NCBI RefSeq assembly: GCF_018613675.1
Contig: NZ_JAGGPQ010000001.1
Coordinates: 62,001-126,000 of the forward strand
Source of the DNA: Arthrobacter sp. ISL-85
GTDB lineage: Bacteria; Actinomycetota; Actinomycetes; Actinomycetales; Micrococcaceae
DNA: 64,000 bases
Direction: 5' to 3'
The number at the start of each line of letters is the position of its first letter. Positions within the stretch are counted from its first letter, which is position 1. Below the pieces are notes generated by a model. The model saw only the letters and a program-made list of their open reading frames with translations. It did no database searches and was not told the DNA's origin. The position numbers and the translations under genes were made by a program. Below, piece by piece: positions 49,638-58,132 of this stretch.

Positions 49638-50855
49638 ATGACTCAAGCCACGGGTAAGCAGGCCCTAAAGGACGCTGACGTCGGCAGCCTGTCGCGGGCA
49701 GGGGACCTCTTCCAGCTGCTGCGGGACGGAAGAGCACGCACCCGCGCCGAGCTGGCCCTGAGTACAGGACTGGCCCGCTCCACCGTGGCCTCAAGGATCG
49801 ACGCCCTCATGCTGTCCGGCCTGGTAGGTCCGGCAGGGGAGGCGCTCTCCAGCGGCGGCAGGCCGCCGTCGCGCTTTGCCTTCAACCCGTCCGCCCGCCT
49901 GGTGCTGGCCGCTGATGTGGGAGCCACGCACGTCATCGTCGCGGTCACAGACCTCGGCGGGAAAATCCTCGCTGAACACCGGCTGGAGCAGCAGGTGGCC
50001 GCCGGGCCGGAGGCGGTGCTGGACCAAGTGGTGGCGCAGGGCAGGGAGCTCCTGGCCGCGGCGGGCCGGAGCGTAGCCGAACTGGCCGGGATCGGCATCG
50101 GACTGCCGGGTCCCGTGGAACATGACACCGGCAAGCCCGTCAAGCCGCCCATCATGCCCGGCTGGGACGGGTTCGACGTGGTCAGCTACGTCCAGCGGTC
50201 CCTGCCTGTGCACGTCCTGGTGGACAACGACGTGAACATCATGGCGTTGGGGGAGCAGTCCGCCCACTGGCCCGAGCACAACAACTTTTTCTTCGTGAAA
50301 GTGGCCACCGGCATCGGTTCCGGCATCATCAGCAATGGGGAACTGCAGCGCGGCGCCAACGGCACGGCAGGAGACCTTGGACATGTCCAGGTGGCGCGGG
50401 GCGCGGATGTCCTGTGTGCCTGTGGCAACTATGGGTGCCTTGAAGCGCTCGCGTCCGGTCCCGCCGTCGTGCGTTTCCTCCGTGACCAGGGACTGGAGGT
50501 GGCCAAGGGCGCCGACGTGCTCCGGCTCGCCGCCGACGGCAACCTGCAGGCCATCCAGGCGCTCCGCCAGGCCGGGCGGGACATCGGTGAGGTGCTGGCC
50601 ACCGTGGTCAACCTGCTCAACCCGTCGGTGATTGTGGTGGGCGGCAGCTTCGGCGAGACCGGGGAACACGTGGTGGCAGGCATCCGTGAGGTGGTGTACC
50701 GGCGCTCGCCGCCCCTGGCCACCTCGCACCTGCGCATCAACATCTCGCGGGCGGGCGCCCAGGCTGGCGTTCTCGGAGCAAGCCAACTGGTCACCCAGTA
50801 CGTCCTTTCACCGGCCATTATCGAGGCCACGCTCGCAGGCGCCATCGCCGGGTAG
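49638..50855 (+). CDS. ROK-family transcriptional repressor
   Basis: 405 residues. A winged HTH (RTRAELALSTGLARSTVASR) precedes a sugar-kinase-like ROK domain with VGATHVIVAVTDLGG, GIGLPGPVEH, LVDNDVNIMALGE and the zinc motif CACGNYGCLEA (CxCGxxGCxE). It lies back to back with the sugar operon and most likely represses it until an imported sugar or a product binds. A GC-rich hairpin begins at the stop codon. Confidence 0.9.
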   Translation: MTQATGKQALKDADVGSLSRAGDLFQLLRDGRARTRAELALSTGLARSTVASRIDALMLSGLVGPAGEALSSGGRPPSRFAFNPSARLVLAADVGATHVIVAVTDLGGKILAEHRLEQQVAAGPEAVLDQVVAQGRELLAAAGRSVAELAGIGIGLPGPVEHDTGKPVKPPIMPGWDGFDVVSYVQRSLPVHVLVDNDVNIMALGEQSAHWPEHNNFFFVKVATGIGSGIISNGELQRGANGTAGDLGHVQVARGADVLCACGNYGCLEALASGPAVVRFLRDQGLEVAKGADVLRLAADGNLQAIQALRQAGRDIGEVLATVVNLLNPSVIVVGGSFGETGEHVVAGIREVVYRRSPPLATSHLRINISRAGAQAGVLGASQLVTQYVLSPAIIEATLAGAIAG

Positions 50856-50876
50856 CGCCGCAGGATTCGCGGCGCT
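50854..50876. terminator. Hairpin at the convergent end of the ROK gene
   Basis: AGCGCCGC (50854-50861) pairs perfectly with GCGGCGCT (50869-50876) around the 7-base loop AGGATTC. It begins within the repressor stop codon and ends 15 bp before the end of the facing GH13 gene. Confidence 0.65.
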
Positions 50877-50891
50877 GCCCGGCGCCCGGCT

Positions 50892-53180
50892 TTAGGCTTC
50901 GGCCTCCGGCTCCGGCTCCGTCAGAAGCAGCGCGGTCCCGCCATAAGCGGGCAGTTCCAGGAAGAAGCTGTGCAGGTCGTCCACCTGCCCCACGGTCTCC
51001 CCGCTGAACAGGTCCTGGACGTTGGCGCCGGACGGCAGCTCGTTGGACTGGATGCTGCCGGCAATGTCCTGGCCGGAGAAGTTCAGGGCCGTCACCTGCA
51101 GGGCGCCGTCCTTCAGGCGGTTCACCAGCACCAGCGCGCCGCGGTTGGAAACGTCCGGAACGTCCAGCAGGGTCCCGGTGGCGATTCCGTTGTCCTCGCG
51201 CACCGCAAGGATCCGCTGCAGCCTGCGCGCGAACGAGTCCGGGTCCTTCAACTGCTCAGGCAGCGGCCCGTACAGGCTGCGGGCCCGGGGCATCCCGGCC
51301 GAGGACGTGGTGGCGTCCGGGCTGGTGCCCATGAGGTCGTGGGCGCCACGGTTGATCCAGCGCGTGTCCCCCTGCGAGGTGAGTTCCCGCACCCTGCTGC
51401 GGTCCAGGGCCAGGATGCCGGTGAGGTCCCAGCCGGAAAGGGCGAAGACGCCGGGCTGCAGCGCGTTGTACATCGCCAGGAGCAGGTGGACATCCCGGAT
51501 CTGGGCTTCCTGCTCCGGTGTGACGGCGTCCGGGTCCGCGATTCCCAGGGCGGCCATGATGAAGCTGACCGAGGTGCAGGCAATGCCGTTGGTGGTGAAG
51601 ACGGCGTTGTACGGTGCCTTTTCGCCCGTGAGCCGGTCCCGCAGGGTCTGCTGCACATTTTCAGCCAGCTGCGCGCCGGTGAGTTCCTCGCCGTTGAGTT
51701 CGAACATCTCGTCCCGGTGCCCGGCAGCGAAGTGCAGCAGCTCGTAGGTGAGTTCGTCATGGTTCTGCAGGGCGTGCACCAGCGAGGCCTGGTCAACCCC
51801 GATTTCCATGGAGAGGCGGAGGGTCAGCCGCAGGAACTCGGTATCTGCCGTGACCAGGGCGTAGTGGTAGGCCGGCCGGGTGATGAAGTCGTAGGAAAGG
51901 TCCGGGCCGGACTCCGAGGTTGCCTTGATGTCGTCAATGGTCAGGTTCAGCTCCTGGAAGGAGAACCCGCCCACCTTGCGGATCATGGAACCGATGAGCT
52001 GGTTGGCGGCCTCGGACAGCGGATGCCCTTCGGACCAGCCGGGCTGTTCCTCGGCGCTCTTTTCCACGCCCAGGAAGCCGTTGGCGTCCAGGCGCAGAGC
52101 ACCGGTGCCAAGGTCCACGAGAGAGTGCAGGGCATCGCCCACCACCAGCCGCATTCCCGCGAAGGTGGGGTCCAGCCAGTTGATGGAGGGCTGGCCGGCT
52201 TTGAAGTAATGCAGGTAGACCCAGCGGCGGGTCTTGCCGGTGGTGTCCACGATGGGCCGGGTGACGCTCCAGTTGGTTTCCTTCACGCCGGGCTCGTAGA
52301 AGATGACCCGCTGCAGCCGGCCGATGATGTAGCCGGCCTTCTGCAGCGCCTGCTCGGCGTCGGGGCTGAGGTTGACCGAGTCGGCGCCCTCGGGGACGTC
52401 CGGGAGCAGGTTCCAGTCCTCCTCCGGGATATCGATCATGTGGTAGATCCCGGGGTAGTCCCGGAAGTTCATCTCAGCCAGCCGGAAGTCGGCTCCCTTG
52501 CCGGTGTGGCCGGGGACGATGTCATCGATCACCGTGCCATCGTGCTCAGCGGCCACCTCACACATGCGGCGGAATTCGTCCTCCGTTCCGAAGACGGGAT
52601 CGATCGCCATGCTGATGCGGTCAAAGTGGCCGTCCACGCTTGGCGTGTGGGACCAGCCGCTGATGCCCCCGGCGAGCTTCACGGGCCCGGTATGGATCCC
52701 GCGGATTCCGATGTCGCGGAAAGCCTTCCACATTTCGGGGTCGCCCAGGGCGGAAAGGAACGACTGGCCGGTGGGGGTGATAAAGGACAGCGGGTAAGCG
52801 GTGAACCATACGGAGGCGCGTTCGACGGCGGCGCGCGGGTTGGGATGCGCATAAGAGTTCTGCCACATGCTGGCCTGGCCGGACAGCTGCCGCGCCAGCG
52901 TATTCGCATCTCCGAGCATGGCCTGGTTGCGCAGCCACTCCACATACGCTGCGTTCCGCCCGTCGAATTCGAAGGACGGCCGGCTGCCGACGAACTGCCG
53001 CCGGCGCGCGATGGGCCGCAGCGCCTTGGGCCGGGCAGCGAAGAACTGCTCGTCAAAAGTGACCTCCAGCTCCGGTGACGGCTCCGCAGTTCCCTCTTCC
53101 ACTTCCGCTTCCACTTCCGCATTGCCCGCGGCCGCTGCATCCGCTTCTGAAGTACGCTCGCTTGTGCCCGGCTCCCGCAT
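50892..53180 (-). CDS. Trehalose synthase-like GH13 glucosyltransferase
   Basis: 762 residues. The catalytic barrel resembles trehalose synthase (maltose alpha-glucosyltransferase): [43 protein letters not shown] with the nucleophile Asp, FSFQELNLT with the acid/base Glu and [13 protein letters not shown] with the transition-state Asp, a TreS hallmark. A beta-sandwich closes the protein. It is longer than ordinary TreS (about 570-600), with ~90 extra N-terminal acidic residues. GAGGAG lies five bases before the ATG at 53180. No maltokinase or GlgE gene accompanies it. It could interconvert maltose and trehalose or act on a related glucoside. Confidence 0.78.
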   Translation of the reverse strand: MREPGTSERTSEADAAAAGNAEVEAEVEEGTAEPSPELEVTFDEQFFAARPKALRPIARRRQFVGSRPSFEFDGRNAAYVEWLRNQAMLGDANTLARQLSGQASMWQNSYAHPNPRAAVERASVWFTAYPLSFITPTGQSFLSALGDPEMWKAFRDIGIRGIHTGPVKLAGGISGWSHTPSVDGHFDRISMAIDPVFGTEDEFRRMCEVAAEHDGTVIDDIVPGHTGKGADFRLAEMNFRDYPGIYHMIDIPEEDWNLLPDVPEGADSVNLSPDAEQALQKAGYIIGRLQRVIFYEPGVKETNWSVTRPIVDTTGKTRRWVYLHYFKAGQPSINWLDPTFAGMRLVVGDALHSLVDLGTGALRLDANGFLGVEKSAEEQPGWSEGHPLSEAANQLIGSMIRKVGGFSFQELNLTIDDIKATSESGPDLSYDFITRPAYHYALVTADTEFLRLTLRLSMEIGVDQASLVHALQNHDELTYELLHFAAGHRDEMFELNGEELTGAQLAENVQQTLRDRLTGEKAPYNAVFTTNGIACTSVSFIMAALGIADPDAVTPEQEAQIRDVHLLLAMYNALQPGVFALSGWDLTGILALDRSRVRELTSQGDTRWINRGAHDLMGTSPDATTSSAGMPRARSLYGPLPEQLKDPDSFARRLQRILAVREDNGIATGTLLDVPDVSNRGALVLVNRLKDGALQVTALNFSGQDIAGSIQSNELPSGANVQDLFSGETVGQVDDLHSFFLELPAYGGTALLLTEPEPEAEA

Positions 53181-53457
53181 AAGCTCCTCTTTCCATTGCT
53201 CGTTCCCGTGCTGGCATGGATGCTCCAAGACCCCTTGCCCAAGGTCAGTTACCCCAGCCGGCAGGGAGTATTCGGTGTTCCCTCTCCCGATGCTACTGCG
53301 CAGCGGAGCCCGCGGAAGGGACACCGGCGCGCCGCCCCTCCGTTAGCCGCAGAATCCCCCTTTGTTTTGCCGGTATCCCCCATCAACGCGTCAAGGGGTC
53401 GTATTCTAAGAGCACGGGTTTTGCAGTGGGCCGGAGCGCTGATAGCAGGGCTGGAGC

Positions 53458-54342
53458 ATGGCCGCTGAACCCAAGGGGCAGGTTGGCTGGGGACCGCTTC
53501 CAGTAACCCCCGAGCCGGTCTTCGACAGCAAGGACGTCGAAGACTACCTCTGGGAAGTCACCCGCGACTTCATGACGGGCATCAAAGGTGAGCGCCGCAG
53601 CATCAGCTGGGCGGCCACCCTCTTTCGCCTGGGCAAGGCACGCACCCTTGCGGCCAGCACGGAGCAGGCACGCGAGGCCGACCGGGAGCAGTGCTCCTTT
53701 GCCGACGGGCCCGTCATGGAAGCCGTGCGCACCGGGGAATTCGTTCTGCTCCCGGACTTGGGCCGGGACCGCCGCTGGCCCGGATATTCCAGCGCCGCCG
53801 CCGTCCACGGCGTGCAGTCCCTGCTTTCTGTCCCCATCCTTACCGAAGGCGGGACCAGCGCTGCCATCAACCTCTACGCACCGACCCCGCACGCCTTCAC
53901 CAGTGACGACCTGGTGCGCAGCCAAAGCTACGCCCGCCAGGTGGCGCGCGCCCTACGCGTCGTGGTCCGGGTGGCTGAACGTGCGGAAACGACGGCTGGT
54001 CTCGCCGTCGTCCAAAGTTCCCTGGTCCTGGTGGACCTCGCGGTGCGCAGCCTCATGAACGAATACGGGCTTACCCGGGAGGGCGCGCTGCGGTTCCTGC
54101 AGACCCAGGCGCTGCACCACGAACTGGACCTCCGGGACGCGGCACTGAATGTCGTGGCCCCAAGCGGCATGAACCGCGGGGCCGGGCAGCCTTCGGGGCT
54201 GCGGCAGGAAACGTACGACGGCGTGGCGGAGCTTCCGCGGCCGTCGGCGGCGGGGCGGGACTTTCCAACCGGAACGTCGCCCCGGAAGGATGCTGCGCCG
54301 GGGAAGGAACCCCCGGCCGCCGCGGAAGGGAGGACGGCATGA
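53458..54342 (+). CDS. GAF and ANTAR domain protein
   Basis: 294 residues. Residues ~20-170 form a GAF sensor domain (FADGPVMEAVRTGEFVLLPDLG, LLSVPILTEGGTSAAINLY). Residues ~175-225 resemble the three-helix ANTAR domain, which binds RNA hairpins to prevent termination (VDLAVRSLMNEYGLTREGAL, LRFLQTQA), though several consensus residues differ. The C-terminal 70 residues are Pro/Gly-rich. In actinobacteria such GAF-ANTAR proteins are thought to respond to stress. Its stop overlaps the ATG of an SGNH hydrolase gene by four bases. Confidence 0.75.
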   Translation: MAAEPKGQVGWGPLPVTPEPVFDSKDVEDYLWEVTRDFMTGIKGERRSISWAATLFRLGKARTLAASTEQAREADREQCSFADGPVMEAVRTGEFVLLPDLGRDRRWPGYSSAAAVHGVQSLLSVPILTEGGTSAAINLYAPTPHAFTSDDLVRSQSYARQVARALRVVVRVAERAETTAGLAVVQSSLVLVDLAVRSLMNEYGLTREGALRFLQTQALHHELDLRDAALNVVAPSGMNRGAGQPSGLRQETYDGVAELPRPSAAGRDFPTGTSPRKDAAPGKEPPAAAEGRTA

Positions 54343-55247
54343 CCATCGAGAAACAGGAGCTGCGCTCCGTCGCGGACGCACCGGGCAGGCACCCCTGGCA
54401 CCGGTTCGTTGCCCTGGGGGACTCCTACACCGAAGGAATTGGCGACCCCGAGCCGAACAGCCTGGGCGGCCTCCGGGGCTGGGCCGACCGGGTGGCAGAG
54501 GAACTCGCCGACAGCCAGCCGGACTTCGCCTACGCCAACCTGGCCATCCGCGGCATGCTGCTGAAGCAGATCCTCGACGTCCAGCTGGCGCCGGCGCTGG
54601 CGCTGAAACCGGACCTGATCGCGATGTCCGGCGGCGGCAACGACATCGTGTTCCGCCACGGCGACCCGGACAAGCTGGCGGAAAAGATTGACGGGGCCGT
54701 CGGCATCCTGTCAGCCACCGGCGCCACTGTCCTGCTGTACGCAGGGCCGGACTGGGGCGACACACCGGTCTTTGGCAAGATCCGTGGGCGGGTTGCGATC
54801 TATAACGAGCACCTGCACAGGATCGGGGCGCGGCACCACGCCATCATGGTGGACCTGTGGTGCCTGCCTGAGCTACAGCACGCGGTGATGTGGGACCCGG
54901 ACCGGCTGCACCTTTCCCCGCTGGGCCATCACTCCGTGGCCGTCGCCACCCTCAACGCCCTTGGGGTGGAGCACGCGCTCAAGCCGTCCCAGCCGCGGCC
55001 GCTTCCGGCCCACGGGTGGACGCAGGCGCGGGCCGAGGACCTGGTCTGGGCACGGCAGTACTTTGTGCCGTGGGTCCTGAAGCGGCTGCTTCCCCACCAC
55101 GCCGACGACGAACTGGCGGCCAAGCGGCCCCAGCCCGGGCCGGTGTTTGGCCTTGGCCGTCCGGGGCCATTCCCGCCGGGCCACCCCATTGTGGGCGTAA
55201 ACCCCAACATCGCCGGAGGCCCCGCGCCGGAGGGGGAGGCAGCGTAG
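54339..55247 (+). CDS. SGNH/GDSL hydrolase
   Basis: 302 residues of a cytoplasmic GDSL-type esterase. The four blocks are present: ALGDSYTEG with the nucleophile Ser, the Gly of LAIRGMLL, SGGGNDIVF with the Asn, and DRLHLSPLGHH with the catalytic Asp and His. After the ~210-residue fold a Pro-rich tail of ~80 residues follows. Translation is coupled to the GAF-ANTAR protein (ATGA). The ester it cleaves is unknown. The convergent permease gene ends 12 bp away. Confidence 0.84.
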   Translation: MTIEKQELRSVADAPGRHPWHRFVALGDSYTEGIGDPEPNSLGGLRGWADRVAEELADSQPDFAYANLAIRGMLLKQILDVQLAPALALKPDLIAMSGGGNDIVFRHGDPDKLAEKIDGAVGILSATGATVLLYAGPDWGDTPVFGKIRGRVAIYNEHLHRIGARHHAIMVDLWCLPELQHAVMWDPDRLHLSPLGHHSVAVATLNALGVEHALKPSQPRPLPAHGWTQARAEDLVWARQYFVPWVLKRLLPHHADDELAAKRPQPGPVFGLGRPGPFPPGHPIVGVNPNIAGGPAPEGEAA

Positions 55248-55258
55248 CGGTCAGTGCC

Positions 55259-56611
55259 TCAGCGCTTCCTGGGGCCCCGCTTCGATGCTGCGTTCAGGGC
55301 CGACTTGACCGCCGGCGGCAGCCCGCCCTGCTCGGTTTCGGGTTCCGCGACCGTTCCCCGCGCCTTCGCTATGGCCTTCATGCCGTGGTAGATCACCAGC
55401 GCGGCAGCTGAACCCAGGGCGATGCCGGTGAACTTCAGGTCCCCGATGGTCCAGGTGTAGTCCGCGATGCCGATGATCAGGGCCACGGCAGCAGTGGTCA
55501 GATTGACCGGGTTGGAGAAGTTCACTTTGTTCTGCACCCAGATCTTCACACCGAGGATGCCGATCATGCCGTACAGCATGGTGGCCGCGCCGCCCAGCAC
55601 GCCCGCCGGGACGGTGGCGATGAGTTCGCCGAACTTCGGTGAGAAGCTGAGCACGATGGCGAACATGCCCGCAACCCAGTAGGCCGCCGTCGAGTACACC
55701 TTGGTGGCAGCCATGACGCCAATGTTCTCCGCGTAGGTGGTGGTGCCGGAGCCGCCGCCGAAACCGGCCAGGACGGTGGCGGCACCGTCAGCCAGCAGCG
55801 CGCGTCCGGAGACGCCGTCGAGGTTCTGCCCTGTCATGGCCGCAACCGACTTCACATGGCCGATGTTCTCCGCCACCAGCACCAGCACCACCGGGACAAA
55901 CAGGCCCAGGACGCCGATGTGGAATTCGGGGGTCTGGAAGTGCGGCAGGCCCACCCAGGCTGCGGCGTCCATCTTGTCGTACTTCACCTCGCCGCGGAGC
56001 ATGGCCACCAGGTATCCCACCACCACGCCCACCAGGATGCTGAGCCGGCCCACGATGCCGCGGAACAGGACGCTGACCAGGATGATGGTGACCAGCGTGA
56101 CCAGGGCGGTGATGGGTGCGGCGTCGAAGTTCTGCTTTGCGGCGGGGGCCAGGTTCAGGCCGATCAGCGCCACGATGGCACCGGTGACGATGGGTGGCAT
56201 CAGCCGGTTGATCCAGCCGGCGCCAAACTTCTGCACCACCGCACCCACCAGGGCCAGGGTGGTCCCGGCGAGGACCACGCCGCCCAGGGCGCCGGGGATC
56301 CCGAACTGTGCCTGTGAGGCGGTGATGGGAGCGATGAACGCAAAGCTCGAGCCAAGGTAGCTGGGTACCCGGCCCTTGGTGAGCACCAGGAACAGCAGCG
56401 TGCCGATCCCCGAGAAGAACAGCGTGGTGGCCGGCGGCATCCCGGTGATGATGGGTACCAGGAAGGTTGCGCCGAACATGGCCACCACGTGCTGCATGCC
56501 CACGCCAATGGTCAGGGGCCACGCCAACCGCTCATCAGGGGCCACCACTTGGCCCGGCTTGATGGTTTTGCCGGTGCCGTGCAGCTTCCATTTGATTCCG
56601 AGCATGCTCAT
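55259..56611 (-). CDS. Uracil/xanthine permease (NCS2 family)
   Basis: 450 residues with about 14 membrane segments. Family motifs: GMQHVVAMFGATFLVP in helix 1, the substrate-binding LVAENIGHVKSVAAMTG with the conserved Glu, GGGSGTTTYAENIG and NPVNLTT. This pattern is that of UraA/RutG-type carriers, which import uracil with protons. It diverges from a RutE-like reductase gene, so a role in taking up pyrimidines for degradation is plausible; xanthine cannot be ruled out. Confidence 0.88.
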   Translation of the reverse strand: MSMLGIKWKLHGTGKTIKPGQVVAPDERLAWPLTIGVGMQHVVAMFGATFLVPIITGMPPATTLFFSGIGTLLFLVLTKGRVPSYLGSSFAFIAPITASQAQFGIPGALGGVVLAGTTLALVGAVVQKFGAGWINRLMPPIVTGAIVALIGLNLAPAAKQNFDAAPITALVTLVTIILVSVLFRGIVGRLSILVGVVVGYLVAMLRGEVKYDKMDAAAWVGLPHFQTPEFHIGVLGLFVPVVLVLVAENIGHVKSVAAMTGQNLDGVSGRALLADGAATVLAGFGGGSGTTTYAENIGVMAATKVYSTAAYWVAGMFAIVLSFSPKFGELIATVPAGVLGGAATMLYGMIGILGVKIWVQNKVNFSNPVNLTTAAVALIIGIADYTWTIGDLKFTGIALGSAAALVIYHGMKAIAKARGTVAEPETEQGGLPPAVKSALNAASKRGPRKR

Positions 56612-56809
56612 GGGAAGGAATGCCTTTCAGGGGGTGCCGCGAGGGGGCGAAGATCAACTTGGTCAAGAATACCGCCAAGTTTTTACACCGCCCGCTGTGC
56701 TCAAGGTCACCCGGCGTCACGGGAAGAGGAGGAGAGCACTTGAAGTTGCAACTATGGAAAGCAACAGAGGCCACCGCTGCAGGCGGGCGGCGCAGCGAAA
56801 GGTAAGCCA

Positions 56810-57415
56810 ATGACCATTGCCCACGAAGAAGCGGTTATCGATCCGGCAGCCGTGGACGCGATCTTCGCCCAGGCCCGCACTGCCAACTCCTTCACCGGGG
56901 AGGTGACCGAGGAGCAGGCCCAGGCCATCTATGAGCTCACCAAGTTCGGCCCCACCGCCTTCAACTCCCAGCCGCTGCGCGTCACCTACGTTCGCTCCGA
57001 CGAGGCACGCGCCACCCTTGTGGACGCCCTGTCCCGCGGCAACCAGGCCAAAACAGCGTCTGCTCCGCTCGTGGCCATCCTCAGCTACGACACCGACTGG
57101 GCCGGCAAATGGGATAACTTCCTTCCCGGCTACAACGCCCCAAAGGCCATGTTCGACGCCGACCCGGCCCTTGCCGCCGCCACGGGCAACAACAACGCCC
57201 ACCTGCAGGCCGGCTACTTCATCCTGGCAGTCCGCTCCCTCGGTTTCGCCGCCGGCCCCATGACCGGCGCCAACTTCGACGCGATCGACGCCGCCTTCTT
57301 CCCGGCAGGCGACCAGAAGAGCTTCTTGGTGGTCAACATCGGCCAGCCCGGCGAGGAAGCCTGGGGCGAGGCCAAGCCCAAGTTTTCCTACGGCGAGGCC
57401 GTCCGCACCGTCTAA
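56810..57415 (+). CDS. RutE-like malonic semialdehyde reductase (nitroreductase family)
   Basis: 201 residues of the FMN-dependent nitroreductase fold in the HadB/RutE branch: ARTANSFTGEVTEEQ, LTKFGPTAFNSQPLR, GNNNAHLQAGYFILAVRSLG and AGPMTGANFDAIDAAFF. RutE-type enzymes reduce toxic malonic semialdehyde from uracil breakdown to 3-hydroxypropionate. AAAGG precedes the ATG. It faces the uracil-type permease gene, which fits, but rutA-D are absent. A complex repeat array starts four bases after the stop codon. Confidence 0.84.
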   Translation: MTIAHEEAVIDPAAVDAIFAQARTANSFTGEVTEEQAQAIYELTKFGPTAFNSQPLRVTYVRSDEARATLVDALSRGNQAKTASAPLVAILSYDTDWAGKWDNFLPGYNAPKAMFDADPALAAATGNNNAHLQAGYFILAVRSLGFAAGPMTGANFDAIDAAFFPAGDQKSFLVVNIGQPGEEAWGEAKPKFSYGEAVRTV

Positions 57416-57418
57416 CCC

Positions 57419-57602
57419 CCGCTCACGTTTGACGGTCTTTCATCAAACGCCCGCTCACGTTTGACGTTCTTTCTCTAAACGCCCGCTCACGTTTGACGTT
57501 CATTCTCTAAACGACCGCTCACCCTGGTGAGCGGGCGTTTGAGTTTTAGGCGTCAAATGTGAGCGGGCGTTTTGAATTTGGCTGCGAAAGATGAGCGGGC
57601 GT
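57419..57602. repeat. Array of 32-bp units around a perfect palindrome
   Basis: Three direct 32-bp units (57419-57450, 57451-57482, 57483-57514) start CCGCTCACGTTTGACG and end AAACGC or AAACGA. The perfect palindrome CCGCTCACCCTGGTGAGCGG (57515-57534) follows. Two inverted 32-bp units (57535-57566, 57567-57598) start GCGTTT and end GAGCGG, and a partial third begins at 57599. Unit 1 has its own GTTTGA/TCAAAC arms. There are no spacers between units. The transcript of either strand would form a large branched structure just behind the RutE-like gene. Confidence 0.8.
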
Positions 57603-57634
57603 CTGATGACGGGTGGCAGACTGGGGCCATGCCG

Positions 57635-58132
57635 ATGCGGAACCTGATATTCGTGGCGTTCTTGGAGCCGGTTGCCGACGGCCAGGTTTTCCTGCGGACG
57701 GAGTGGCCGCTGCACATCACGCTGGTGAGGTTCGACGCCGGCAGGCAAGACAGTGCGGACGTCACCGAACGCATCGCCGGGCTCGCTGACGCGCCGGCGG
57801 CCGCGGCGCTGGGAGCCGCGCTGACGGTAGGGGAGGACGCCGCCTTCGGCCGCAACGGTTCAGTGCCGGTCAACCTCATCCAGCCCCAGCCGGACCTTCA
57901 GGCCCTGCACGGGCAGTTGGTTGCCGCCGTCGACGCCCTGGGTGGCAGGATCCTTACGCCCGCCCACACCCTTGCCGGGTACCGCCCCCACGTCTCACAT
58001 CACGGTGACAAACGCCTCCACCCGGGCGACGCCGTCGTGCTTGACCGCGTCGCCCTGGTGGACATGGCTCCCGACGGCGACCACACCATCCGGCGCGTCC
58101 TCCGGCTCTGGAGCCGCGAAGGTGAAAGCTAG
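57635..58132 (+). CDS. 2'-5' RNA ligase / cyclic phosphodiesterase-type protein
   Basis: 165 residues of the 2H phosphoesterase superfamily. The two catalytic motifs are HITLVRF near residue 29 and [10 protein letters not shown] near 119 (HxT and HxS forms), with the expected spacing. Such enzymes open 2',3'-cyclic phosphates or join RNA ends. Among in-frame ATGs at 57572, 57629 and 57635, the first lies within the repeat array; GGGG at 57623-57626 is eight bases before 57635. Its stop overlaps the end of the convergent phosphoglucomutase gene by four bases. Confidence 0.78.
   Translation: MRNLIFVAFLEPVADGQVFLRTEWPLHITLVRFDAGRQDSADVTERIAGLADAPAAAALGAALTVGEDAAFGRNGSVPVNLIQPQPDLQALHGQLVAAVDALGGRILTPAHTLAGYRPHVSHHGDKRLHPGDAVVLDRVALVDMAPDGDHTIRRVLRLWSREGES

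Noticed and set aside
57419-57602. CRISPR array
   Set aside because: Units are contiguous without unique spacers, the array inverts in the middle, and no cas genes are present.
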